Source: Actinoplanes subtropicus (GTDB taxonomy: Bacteria; Actinomycetota; Actinomycetes; Mycobacteriales; Micromonosporaceae). From it: a stretch of DNA of 64,000 nucleotides. The translations under genes were made by a program, and so were the position numbers. Of the stretch, positions 15,560 through 23,287 are shown in pieces (position 1 is the first letter of the stretch; each line of letters opens with the position of its first letter). The stretch spans positions 1 to 64,000 of the forward strand of contig NZ_JOJL01000046.1 in the NCBI RefSeq assembly GCF_000721705.1. Reading direction: 5' to 3'. Below the pieces are notes generated by a model that did not search any database, had not been told where the DNA came from, and saw only the letters and a list, made by a program, of their open reading frames with translations.

Positions 15560-16900
15560 TCAGCCGTCGACCCGGTGCGACGTCCAGAAGGACGTGAGGC
15601 TGGTCGAGCCGGCGGCGGCCTGCGCGGCCGCCTTGAAGTCGGCCACCGTGGAGATCCCGTACCAGTGGCTCGCCGCGTACGACTTCATCAGGTTGGTCAT
15701 CGCGGTCGTGCCGATCAGCCGGCGCAGGTCGTGCAGCGTGCACTTGCCGTACCCGTAGACGACGGTGCTGTAGCGCGAGGAGTGCGCGTCCCAGTAGGCC
15801 ATCGAGTTGGTCAGCCGCTCGGCCGAGGACTGCCAGGTGATCCCGCAGCCCGAGCCGGTCTTGCCGAAGTACAGGTCGGTCATGTAGTCGGTGAAGCCCT
15901 CGTCCAGCCACGGCGTGTTGTACTCGTCGTCGCCGACGATGCCGTAGAACCACTGGTGGGCGAGCTCGTGCGCGAGCGCCGTCGTGCTGACCAGGTCGAG
16001 CACGAAGCCCGGATACTCCATCCCGCCGAACCAGAAGCCGTTGTCCAGCACCACGTCGGCCTCGCCGTAGGGGTAGGCGCCGAGCCGGCCGGCGTGCGCG
16101 TCCAGCGCGGCCTTGGCGGTGCTCAGCATCGAACTGGCGCTCGAGGTGCTGATCGAGCTGACCGAGTAGACGTTCACCGCGACACCACCCGCGGTGGTGC
16201 CGGAGATCTTCCGGAAGGGTCCGGCGGCCCAGGCGAACTCACGCACCTGCTTCCCGGCCGCGGTGGTGACCGTACGCCCATTCGTGCCGACCTGATCCAC
16301 TGACGTGCCGGTGGCCGGCACCGAGATCGTGCTCGGATGGTCCAGGCTGACCGTGTAGTCGGACGCGAGCGCGTAGAAGGACTCCCCGTTGTCGGTGTAC
16401 GGGTCGAGGTGCCACCCGGCCGCGTCCCGCACCGCCAGCACGGGGATCGCGTTGCCGATGAAGTAGTAGCCGCCGTCGTGCCCGAACCGGTCCACGCCGT
16501 CGGTCACCGTGATCGACAGGTCGAAGCCGACGCTGCCGCTCGCGCCCTGGGCCAGCGGCGCCGGCAGGGTGATCTTCAGGGCGGTGCAGGCCACTTCGAG
16601 CGCCCCGGCAGTGCCGCCGGTGACGTTGCTGACCTTGATCGGCAGCGTACTGCAGGTGCCGTGCGCGTTGTCCCAGAGTCGCAGGTAGACCTCGGTGAGC
16701 GGGACGGCGGAGGCGTTGGCGAACGAGATGGACTCGTGCCCCGTCCAGACCCCGCCGGTGGCGTTGCTGGACAGGCTGATCGTGTACGCCGGGGTCGCCG
16801 GGGTACGGGTGGCGTCGGTGGCCGCCGCGAGTGCCGGTCCGGCCGGCACGGCGATGCTCGCGGTGATGGCGAGCAGCGCCGTCAGTGTTCGTCGAATCAT
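15560..16900 (-). CDS. Secreted M1 family zinc metallopeptidase
   Basis: Secreted protein of 446 residues with a classical signal peptide (RRTLTALLAITASIAVPAGPALA). An N-terminal beta domain (about 35-215) precedes a gluzincin catalytic domain. The zinc site is H311-E312-L-A-H315 with E334 in WLDEGF, exactly the HExxH-(18)-E spacing of M1 aminopeptidases; GGMEYPG corresponds to the substrate-binding GxMEN loop. It lacks the large C-terminal helical domain of full aminopeptidase N, like other short secreted actinobacterial M1 enzymes. It probably trims extracellular peptides. Confidence 0.9.
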   Translation of the reverse strand: MIRRTLTALLAITASIAVPAGPALAAATDATRTPATPAYTISLSSNATGGVWTGHESISFANASAVPLTEVYLRLWDNAHGTCSTLPIKVSNVTGGTAGALEVACTALKITLPAPLAQGASGSVGFDLSITVTDGVDRFGHDGGYYFIGNAIPVLAVRDAAGWHLDPYTDNGESFYALASDYTVSLDHPSTISVPATGTSVDQVGTNGRTVTTAAGKQVREFAWAAGPFRKISGTTAGGVAVNVYSVSSISTSSASSMLSTAKAALDAHAGRLGAYPYGEADVVLDNGFWFGGMEYPGFVLDLVSTTALAHELAHQWFYGIVGDDEYNTPWLDEGFTDYMTDLYFGKTGSGCGITWQSSAERLTNSMAYWDAHSSRYSTVVYGYGKCTLHDLRRLIGTTAMTNLMKSYAASHWYGISTVADFKAAAQAAAGSTSLTSFWTSHRVDG

Positions 16901-16959
16901 TCGACGAGCATGAATCCAGTCCTACATGCTGGGCAACGGGGGAATCCCTTGCGCTCCAA

Positions 16960-16983
16960 ACGTTAGTCGAACTAACGTTAGTT
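16960..16983. promoter_or_regulatory. Operator-like dyad upstream of the epoxide hydrolase
   Basis: AACGTTAGT (16960-16968) and its exact complement ACTAACGTT (16972-16980) are three bases apart, and the right arm extends into the 12-bp palindrome ACTAACGTTAGT (16972-16983). The dyad ends two bases before the ATG, so a bound repressor would block initiation. The shape suits a TetR-type dimer, but no TetR gene is adjacent. Confidence 0.7.
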
Positions 16984-16985
16984 AC

Positions 16986-18068
16986 ATGAACGAATTCACG
17001 ATGCACGTCCCGCAAGCCGACCTCGACGACCTGCACGACCGCCTCGCCCGCACCCGCTGGCCCGACGAACTGCCCGACGCCGGCTGGGACTACGGCATCC
17101 CGCTCGACCGGGTCCGCCGGCTGGCCGACGCGTGGCAGAAGCTGGACTGGCGCGCCCACGAGGCGCGGCTCAACGCGTACCCGCAGTTCACCACCGAGAT
17201 CGACGGCGCGACCGTGTGGTTCCTGCACATCCGCTCCACGGCGCCGGACGCCGTCCCGCTGATCCTCACCCACGGCTGGCCGGGCTCGCCGGTCGAGTTC
17301 CTCGACCTGATCCCGCTGCTCACGCCGCACTTCCATCTGGTCATCCCGGCGATCCCCGGGTTCAGCTTCTCCGGCCCGACGCGCGAACGGGGCTGGGGCC
17401 AGCAGCGGGTGGCGGCGGCGTGGGCCACCCTGATGGCCGGGCTCGGCTACGACAAGTACGGGGCGCAGGGCGGGGACTGGGGCTCCGGCATCTCCCGGCT
17501 GCTGGCCGCCGCCGCGCCCGGGCACGTCATCGGCGTACACGTCAATTTCATGCCCACCGGCGGAACCTACGACGGCCCGCTCGGCCCGCAGGACCAGGAG
17601 CGGCTCGCCAGGACCGCGAAGCTGGCCGCCAACCGCCACCCGCACCAGATCCTGTTCGCCGCCGCGCCGCAGACCATCGCGTACGCGTTCACCGACTCCC
17701 CGGTCGGGCAGCTCGCCTTCCTGGCCGAGAAGTTCACGCAGTGGGCCGACCCGACCACCCCGGTACCGGACGACGTCGTCCTCACCGACGTCATGCACTA
17801 CTGGATCACCCGGACCGGCGGCTCCTCGTCGCGCCTGGTCCGGGAGAGCGGCCTCGGCGGCGGCCCGATCCCGTGCCCGGCGCCGCTCGGGGTGGCCGTC
17901 CTTCCGCGCGACATCGTCCTGCCGGTCCGGCCCCTGGTCGACCTGCGGCACGACGTCCGCCGGTGGACCGAGTTCCCGGCCGGCGGGCACTTCGCCGCCC
18001 TCGAGGTGCCCGACCTGCTGGCCGCGGACATCACCGCCTTCTTCGGGTCGCTGGGGGCGCGGGCATAA
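16986..18068 (+). CDS. Epoxide hydrolase, alpha/beta hydrolase fold
   Basis: Protein of 360 residues with the N-terminal EHN domain (HVPQADLDDLHDRLARTRWP) found in juvenile-hormone and microsomal-type epoxide hydrolases, followed by the alpha/beta hydrolase core. The oxyanion motif is HGWPGSP, the nucleophile is D164 in GGDWGSG, and the catalytic histidine is H335 in GGHFAALE. It opens epoxides to diols through an ester intermediate and acts in the cytosol. It starts at ATG 16986, directly after a strong dyad, so it is probably inducible. The AAA gene follows 10 bp downstream. Confidence 0.9.
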   Translation: MNEFTMHVPQADLDDLHDRLARTRWPDELPDAGWDYGIPLDRVRRLADAWQKLDWRAHEARLNAYPQFTTEIDGATVWFLHIRSTAPDAVPLILTHGWPGSPVEFLDLIPLLTPHFHLVIPAIPGFSFSGPTRERGWGQQRVAAAWATLMAGLGYDKYGAQGGDWGSGISRLLAAAAPGHVIGVHVNFMPTGGTYDGPLGPQDQERLARTAKLAANRHPHQILFAAAPQTIAYAFTDSPVGQLAFLAEKFTQWADPTTPVPDDVVLTDVMHYWITRTGGSSSRLVRESGLGGGPIPCPAPLGVAVLPRDIVLPVRPLVDLRHDVRRWTEFPAGGHFAALEVPDLLAADITAFFGSLGARA

Positions 18069-18077
18069 TTCGTTGTC

Positions 18078-19289
18078 ATGAGCGACTCGCCCCTCATCGA
18101 CAGCCTGTCCGCGGCCGTCGAGGCCCGGCCCGACGACCTGACGCTGCGGCTGCACCTCGCCGAGCTGCTGGTCGGGGCCGGGCGCGGGGCCGAGGCGATC
18201 GGGCATGCCGCGCAGGTCCTGGCCCGCGAGCCGGGCAACGCGACCGCCCAGCGGCTGATGACAACCGCCCTGGGCGGCCCCCCGGCCACGGCAAAAACCG
18301 ACGAAACAGTCGACTGGGCGGCGATGGAGCAGGATCTCGGCGACGTGGTGCCCCCGCGCTTCGCCAAGGCCACCGACGAGCCCGACCCGGTCCAGGGTTA
18401 CGCCGACCGCACCTTCGACGTCGAGCGCTCGACCATCACGCTCGCCGACGTGGGCGGCATGCAGGAGGTCAAGAAGCGCCTCGAGGTCTCCTTCCTGGGA
18501 CCACTTCGCAACCCCAAATTGCGTACGCTGTTCGGCAAGTCCCTCCGTGGCGGTCTGCTGCTCTACGGCCCGCCCGGCTGCGGCAAGACCTTCCTCGCCC
18601 GGGCCGTGGCCGGCGAGATGGGCGCCGCCTTCATCTCGCTCTCGATCACCGACGTGCTGAACATGTGGGTCGGCAGTTCCGAGCGCAACCTGCACGACCT
18701 GTTCCAGTCCGCCCGCGGCCACGCGCCCTGCGTGCTCTTCCTCGACGAGATCGACGCGCTCGGCCACAAGCGCAGCCAGCTCAACTCGTCCTCGATGCGG
18801 ACGGTCGTCAACCAGCTGCTCACCGAGCTGGACGGGGTGGACGGCAACAACGACGGCGTCTTCGTGCTGGCCGCCACCAACGCGCCGTGGGACATCGACG
18901 CCGCGCTGCGCCGCCCCGGCCGCCTCGACCGGACCCTGCTGGTGCTCCCGCCCGACCGGGCCGCCCGCGCCGCGATCCTGGAATACCACCTGCGCGACCG
19001 GCCGGTCGCCGGGATCGACCTGGGCAAGGTCGCCGACGTCACCGAGCACTACTCGGGCGCCGACCTGGCGCACGTCTGCGAGACCGCGGCCGAGTTCGCG
19101 ATGCGCGACTCGATCGCGACCGGCGACATCCGGATGATCTCCCAGGCCGACATGCTCGCCGCGGCCCGCGAGGTGCGGCCGTCGACCGACGCGTGGTTCG
19201 GCACCGCCCGCAACGTCGCGATGTTCGCCAACGAGTCCGGGGAGTACGACGAGCTGGCCGCCTACCTCAAGAAGCGCAAGCTCCGCTAA
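18078..19289 (+). CDS. AAA+ ATPase with N-terminal TPR-like segment
   Basis: Protein of 403 residues. Residues 5-65 form TPR-like helices (DDLTLRLHLAELLVGAGR). A single AAA module of the CDC48/FtsH type covers about 115-385, with GPPGCGKT Walker A, VLFLDEIDALG Walker B, and arginine fingers in RRPGRLDR. The winged-lid part contains YSGADLAHVCE. There is no membrane helix or protease domain, so it is a lone unfoldase or remodeller whose partner is unknown. The downstream gene encodes a TPR membrane protein and was probably its operon partner before a 165-bp inverted repeat separated them. The TAA stop overlaps the first bases of that repeat. Confidence 0.87.
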   Translation: MSDSPLIDSLSAAVEARPDDLTLRLHLAELLVGAGRGAEAIGHAAQVLAREPGNATAQRLMTTALGGPPATAKTDETVDWAAMEQDLGDVVPPRFAKATDEPDPVQGYADRTFDVERSTITLADVGGMQEVKKRLEVSFLGPLRNPKLRTLFGKSLRGGLLLYGPPGCGKTFLARAVAGEMGAAFISLSITDVLNMWVGSSERNLHDLFQSARGHAPCVLFLDEIDALGHKRSQLNSSSMRTVVNQLLTELDGVDGNNDGVFVLAATNAPWDIDAALRRPGRLDRTLLVLPPDRAARAAILEYHLRDRPVAGIDLGKVADVTEHYSGADLAHVCETAAEFAMRDSIATGDIRMISQADMLAAAREVRPSTDAWFGTARNVAMFANESGEYDELAAYLKKRKLR

Positions 19290-19452
19290 GGCCTGTTTCA
19301 TGACTGGGGTGGGAGCGAGGCGGGGTCCAGATTTCGTCTGGCGGCGTCCCGTGGAAGCCCGGCTCCCGGTGTTGGAACCGGGCTTCCACGGGACGCCGCC
19401 AGGCGGGATCTGGGCACCTCCGCAGCCCCGCCCCAGTCATGAAACAGGCCTT
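19288..19452. mobile_element. MITE-like 165-bp inverted repeat
   Basis: The ends are a perfect 22-bp terminal inverted repeat (19288-19309 and 19431-19452, beginning AAGGCCTGTTTCATGAC). Inside is a second, perfect 25-bp pair (19338-19362 and 19378-19402) around a 15-base loop, with mostly complementary sequence in between, so the whole element folds into one long hairpin. It has no coding capacity and fits exactly between the stop of the AAA gene and the start of the TPR gene. No clear target-site duplication is visible. Confidence 0.75.
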
Positions 19453-19454
19453 GG

Positions 19455-20573
19455 ATGAGCGACGCCTACCGGCGGGCCCACCACCTGGCCCAGGCCGGGC
19501 GGTACGAGGAGGCGGAACGCGCCGCCCGCGACGGTCTGGCCGCCGCCCCCGGGGACGGCCGGCTGCTCACCCTGCTCGCCTCGGTGCTGCGGCTGCGCCG
19601 CGACTACGCCGCCGCCCTGGCCACCGCCGACCGGGCGGTGGCGGCCGCCCCGCAGCTGGCCGACGCGCACGCCGAGCGGGCCGAGATCCTGATCGTGCTG
19701 CTTCGCGCCGCCGACGCGGTCGCCGCCGCCGGGGAGGCCGCCCGGCTCGCCCCGCTCGACGCCTCGGTGCGGCTCGTGCTGGCCCGGGCGCACGCCGCCG
19801 CGCACCAGCACGACCGGTCCCGGGCCGCCGCCGCGCAGGGCCTCGCCCTCGACCCCGGCTCGGTGGCGGCCCTGCTCACCGTGGCCGACGTCGAGCGGCA
19901 GGCCGGCAACCGGGACGCCGCCCTGGCCGCCACCCGCGCCGCGCTGGCGATCGAGCCCGGGAACACGTACGGCCGCTGGTTGATCGCCGTGCTGGACGCC
20001 GAGCGGCTGCGGGTCCGCCGCTCGATGCGCGGCCTGCGCGACGTGGCCCGGGCCGATCCGGCCCGCCCCGACCTGGTCGCGATGGCCTGGCCGATCCGGG
20101 GCGTGCTGAGCGGGCTGCGCCGCGGGCTGACCGTCGGCGCGGCGCTGGCCTGCGCGCTGCTGATCCTCGGCCACTGGTGGTCGCCCGCGGGCGGCTTCGC
20201 CCGGATCGTCTCCGCGGTGCTCGCCGCGGTGCTGGCCGGTTTCGCGGCCCGGGTGTTGCTGCCCGCGGGCCGGTTGCCGTGGCGCTGCCTGCGCCTGCTG
20301 CCCGCCCTGATGCGCCGGGCGAATGTGGCCGGCCTGGCCACGGTGGCCGTCGCGGTGGCGCTGCTGCTGGCGCACGCGGCCACCGGACGAGGGTTCTGGG
20401 CCGTGCTCGCGCTCGCCCTCGCGCCGGTGCTGTGGGCGTACAGCATGATCGAAGCTCTTGGTTTCGGTTTGGATGATCCAGGCGCCCGCGGGGCCCTGCT
20501 CAGCCTCGGCGACGAGTTCCGGGACTGGTGGGTGACCACGAAGCGCGACCTGCGGGACGCCTGGAAGGACTGA
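19455..20573 (+). CDS. TPR-repeat membrane protein
   Basis: Protein of 372 residues. Residues 1-190 hold about five tetratricopeptide repeats (AYRRAHHLAQAGRYEEAERA; ALATADRAVAAAPQLADAHA), followed by four hydrophobic segments (about 228-245, 255-275, 297-312, 318-335) and a cytosolic tail. The TPR part probably recruits a partner to the membrane, and the upstream AAA ATPase, which also carries a TPR-like segment, is the natural candidate. ATG 19455 lies three bases after the inverted-repeat element, with no proper ribosome-binding site except what the element supplies. No enzymatic motif is seen. Confidence 0.75.
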   Translation: MSDAYRRAHHLAQAGRYEEAERAARDGLAAAPGDGRLLTLLASVLRLRRDYAAALATADRAVAAAPQLADAHAERAEILIVLLRAADAVAAAGEAARLAPLDASVRLVLARAHAAAHQHDRSRAAAAQGLALDPGSVAALLTVADVERQAGNRDAALAATRAALAIEPGNTYGRWLIAVLDAERLRVRRSMRGLRDVARADPARPDLVAMAWPIRGVLSGLRRGLTVGAALACALLILGHWWSPAGGFARIVSAVLAAVLAGFAARVLLPAGRLPWRCLRLLPALMRRANVAGLATVAVAVALLLAHAATGRGFWAVLALALAPVLWAYSMIEALGFGLDDPGARGALLSLGDEFRDWWVTTKRDLRDAWKD

Positions 20574-20578
20574 CCGGC

Positions 20579-20971
20579 TCAGCAGTTGCGCAGCTCCGGG
20601 GACTGGTTGAGCAACTGGCCGCGCGGCGAGACGAACCGGCGGTAGCGCTCGCCGCCGACGGCCTCGGGGGAGAACGCGGCGACCCGGTGGCAGTTCTGGA
20701 AGGCCAGCCGCGCGCCGAAGTGCCGTTCGAGCCCGCCGCGGATCGCGTCGCTGGCCAGGGCGCGCAGCAGCTGACCGCGCTCGGCCTCGGTCGGCGGCGG
20801 CACCTCGTGGTCGGCGAACTCGCCGCCGTTCGCGCGCAGGTCGGTCATCACCGTGCTGACCACCTGCCACGCGTACGGGAGCGACTCGCGCACGCAGGCG
20901 ACGAACTCGGCATCGGTGACCTCGCCACGTCCGGCGGTCTCGAGCAGGGCTGGGGAAACGTTGAGTGACAT
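20579..20971 (-). CDS. SCO5389 family protein of unknown function
   Basis: Small soluble protein of 130 residues that resembles a family conserved in actinobacteria and known by the Streptomyces locus SCO5389: MSLNVSPALLETAGRGEV at the start, ESLPYAWQVVS, SDAIRGGLERHFG, LAFQNCHRVA and the C-terminal GQLLNQSPELRNC. Function is unknown. A Zur/Fur-like palindrome sits 14 bp upstream of the start codon, which would tie expression to zinc or another metal, but the protein itself shows no obvious metal-binding cluster. It is convergent with the TPR gene, ending five bases from it. Confidence 0.75.
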   Translation of the reverse strand: MSLNVSPALLETAGRGEVTDAEFVACVRESLPYAWQVVSTVMTDLRANGGEFADHEVPPPTEAERGQLLRALASDAIRGGLERHFGARLAFQNCHRVAAFSPEAVGGERYRRFVSPRGQLLNQSPELRNC

Positions 20972-20984
20972 GCCACCATCTTGT

Positions 20985-20999
20985 TGGAAATGATTCCCA
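20985..20999 (-). promoter_or_regulatory. Zur/Fur-like box
   Basis: TGGAAATGATTCCCA has the 7-1-7 symmetry of Streptomyces Zur boxes (TGAAAATGATTTTCA-like), with a conserved central AATGATT. It lies immediately upstream of the SCO5389-like start and could also affect the divergent phosphatase gene at 21039. Confidence 0.6.
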
Positions 21000-21038
21000 T
21001 TAGCAAGTAGGGGTCACCCGTTCGGTAGCCTGTAACGC

Positions 21039-21653
21039 ATGACCGCCCTCGACTGGCCGGCGTGCCAGAACGCGCGTGACCTCGGCGGATTGCCCACTGT
21101 GGATGGCCGGGTGCTGCGCGCGGCGGTGCTCTACCGCAGCGACGGGCTGTTCCGGCTGAGCGCTGCCGGGGTGGCGGCGGTGCGGGCGGCCTCGCTCGCC
21201 CGGATCATCGACCTGCGCTGGCAGCGGGAGCTGGACCGGGAGCCGTCGCCGTTCGCCGGCGACGCGATCTACCGGCACGTGCCGATGCTCGAGGAGGAGC
21301 TCACGTACGAGGTGCCGCACGACACGTACGCCCCGATGCTCGACCACAACCAGAGCCGGATCGCCGACGCGTTCCGCGCCGTGGCGGCGGCGCCGGCCGG
21401 GGGAGCGGTGGTGGTGCACTGCCACGGCGGCCGAGACCGGACCGGGGTCCTGGTGGCGCTGGCGCTGGCGATCGCCGGGGTGCCGGCCGAGGAGATCGTC
21501 GCCGACTACGGCCGGTCACCGGAACGGCCGCCGGTCGCGATGACGAACACGCTGGCGTATCTGGCCGATCGGCACGGCGGCGCCGAGCCCTATCTGTTGC
21601 GCATCGGGGTGACCGCCGAGGAGATAGCGGCCGTCCGGCGACGGCTGGTATGA
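21039..21653 (+). CDS. Tyrosine/dual-specificity protein phosphatase
   Basis: Phosphatase of 204 residues of the Tyr_phosphatase3 (MptpB/LipA-like) family. The P-loop is H127-C128-HGGRD-R134-TG, the CX5R signature with nucleophilic cysteine and phosphate-binding arginine; the Asp inside the loop (GGRDRTG) is typical of this family, which dephosphorylates phosphotyrosine and sometimes phosphoinositides. NARDLGGLPT near residue 11 and YRSDGLFRL are conserved. There is no signal peptide or membrane helix. It starts at ATG 21039. Confidence 0.88.
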   Translation: MTALDWPACQNARDLGGLPTVDGRVLRAAVLYRSDGLFRLSAAGVAAVRAASLARIIDLRWQRELDREPSPFAGDAIYRHVPMLEEELTYEVPHDTYAPMLDHNQSRIADAFRAVAAAPAGGAVVVHCHGGRDRTGVLVALALAIAGVPAEEIVADYGRSPERPPVAMTNTLAYLADRHGGAEPYLLRIGVTAEEIAAVRRRLV

Positions 21654-21668
21654 GCCGGCCCTCGCACC

Positions 21669-23180
21669 TCAGGTCGCGCTGCCGAGAACATGGCCCAGCC
21701 GTTGGTCGAGCCTGCGCGCGCTCGCCGACGGGTCGGCGCCTTCGAGGATCGCGTTCAGTGTCTCTCCGAGCAGCCGCCAGATCAGGAGCATCCGGGGATG
21801 GCTCGGCAGGGGAACGGAGTGGTCGGGGCCGCCGCGCAACACATCGAGGTCACGATCGCCGGGTTGAAAGTCGCGCAGACAGCTTGGCATGCAGAGTTGG
21901 GCGGTCTGGTTCCGGGCGACGTCGACGCGAGCCAGATAGTCGGGAATCAGGTCTCGCGCGATGAGCCGATTGGCCCCGCGGCGGCTGAGGAGAAACCCGC
22001 GGACCGAAGCGTACGGACGGGTCGCGTTCCGGTTCCGGAACGGTGGGATCGCCGAGACGGCGCATCGCAGGCCGGCGGCACGCGCGTCCATCAGGTCCTC
22101 GGCCAGGCCGATCAGGTGTGGCGTGCGGCCGCCGAGGAACTCCTGACGAGCGCCGTTCTCGTCGAGTCGCCGGCGCAGCGGGCGCACGGCCGCGAGTGAC
22201 TCGAACGCCGCGATCGACGTGGGTGCTGCTCCCCGGAAGCGGTTCGGGTCGGGGGTGCCGTCGGGCCCGACGCCGAATATCTCACCGCCGGCGGCTGCGA
22301 AGATCGCCAACAGGTGGAACGGTTCGCGTTGCACGGCGAAGTCGTCGATGGCCTCGAAAGTGGCCGGGGCGTCGGGCGCCAGGTCGAGGTTGCTGATCAG
22401 GACCGGCACCTGGGCGGTGAGAGGCACGCCGTACAGCCGGTTCTGGTAGGTCAGTGCTTGTAGCGTCCACGGCAGAAAGCGGTCGAGTTGGTCGGCCGCC
22501 AGCACCACGGGCTCGATGACACGCTGCTCGGCCAGGACCGCGATCGTGTCGTTCGGTGCGTCCAGAACGTCGGCGATCGTTCCGTCCAGGCCGGCCCGGA
22601 CGTACCCCTGCCAGCGCGTCGGCCAGTCCGGGGTGTGGCAGGTGAGGGCGATGCCGTATCGGGCCGCCAGATCCGCGCTGAAGTGCTGGTGGACGGCTTC
22701 CATTCGCTCGGCGCCGGCGATCGTGAGCCGGGACTCCAGCTCGCGAAGCCTTCCGTACGCGTCCCGGTGCCAGCGGACGCCGGCCGCGTCGGTGAAAGTC
22801 ACAAGCACGCGAGGCTCGGCGGTGCCCGGAACGGCCGCGGGGTGCGAGGTGGCTTCCGCGCCTGGTGGCAGGACGTCCGCCCGCACGTGGTGCAGCGGGG
22901 CCGCCTCCGGCTCGGCGAGATCGACCACCGTGAGACGCGCCTGGTACACCGGGCTGTGCGAGGCGTTACGGACCCGCAACCCCAACTCATCACACCATGC
23001 CGAGACGAGAATCGCCTGCGCCCGGCGGCTCGCCTCGACGGCCACCTGATCACGCCGGGATTCGATTCGGAGACTCCGGCGGGCCACGACGACGGCAACC
23101 GCCGCGAACGCCAACGCGGACAACGCCGCCACGGCGGACAGCCAAGTCGGCAGATCACCCCAGTCGACGGCGGTGCTCAC
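21669..23180 (-). CDS. Membrane-anchored protein with MalE-like solute-binding domain
   Basis: Protein of 503 residues beginning with an N-terminal membrane helix (TWLSAVAALSALAFAAVAVV) and a charged ARRSLRIESRR segment. Residues about 55-150 form a small domain seen in actinobacterial hypothetical proteins (LRVRNASHSPVY, GVRWHRDAYGRL). From about 165 on it resembles family 1 solute-binding proteins: RFLPWTLQALTYQNRLYGVPL is close to the MalE hallmark, followed by VPVLISNLDLAPDAPATFE. The usual lipobox or signal peptidase site is missing, and the N-terminal order would place the binding domain in the cytosol unless the helix inserts the other way round. No ABC permease is adjacent. I prefer GTG 23180 over TTG 23207. 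Function unknown. Confidence 0.65.
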   Translation of the reverse strand: MSTAVDWGDLPTWLSAVAALSALAFAAVAVVVARRSLRIESRRDQVAVEASRRAQAILVSAWCDELGLRVRNASHSPVYQARLTVVDLAEPEAAPLHHVRADVLPPGAEATSHPAAVPGTAEPRVLVTFTDAAGVRWHRDAYGRLRELESRLTIAGAERMEAVHQHFSADLAARYGIALTCHTPDWPTRWQGYVRAGLDGTIADVLDAPNDTIAVLAEQRVIEPVVLAADQLDRFLPWTLQALTYQNRLYGVPLTAQVPVLISNLDLAPDAPATFEAIDDFAVQREPFHLLAIFAAAGGEIFGVGPDGTPDPNRFRGAAPTSIAAFESLAAVRPLRRRLDENGARQEFLGGRTPHLIGLAEDLMDARAAGLRCAVSAIPPFRNRNATRPYASVRGFLLSRRGANRLIARDLIPDYLARVDVARNQTAQLCMPSCLRDFQPGDRDLDVLRGGPDHSVPLPSHPRMLLIWRLLGETLNAILEGADPSASARRLDQRLGHVLGSAT

Positions 23181-23287
23181 CAGTCCGAGGCTAGCCACGA
23201 GGAGCAAACCTCAGGCTACCCGGCGTCATCGCGCCTCGACGGCGGGAATGCGTTCCGGGCATTCCCGCCGAGGGCGAACGGTCGTAT

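Noticed and set aside
16239..19301. A 1020-codon minus-strand open frame
   Set aside because: Antisense to the epoxide hydrolase and AAA genes, both of which have intact catalytic motifs; no domain is recognisable in the long frame.
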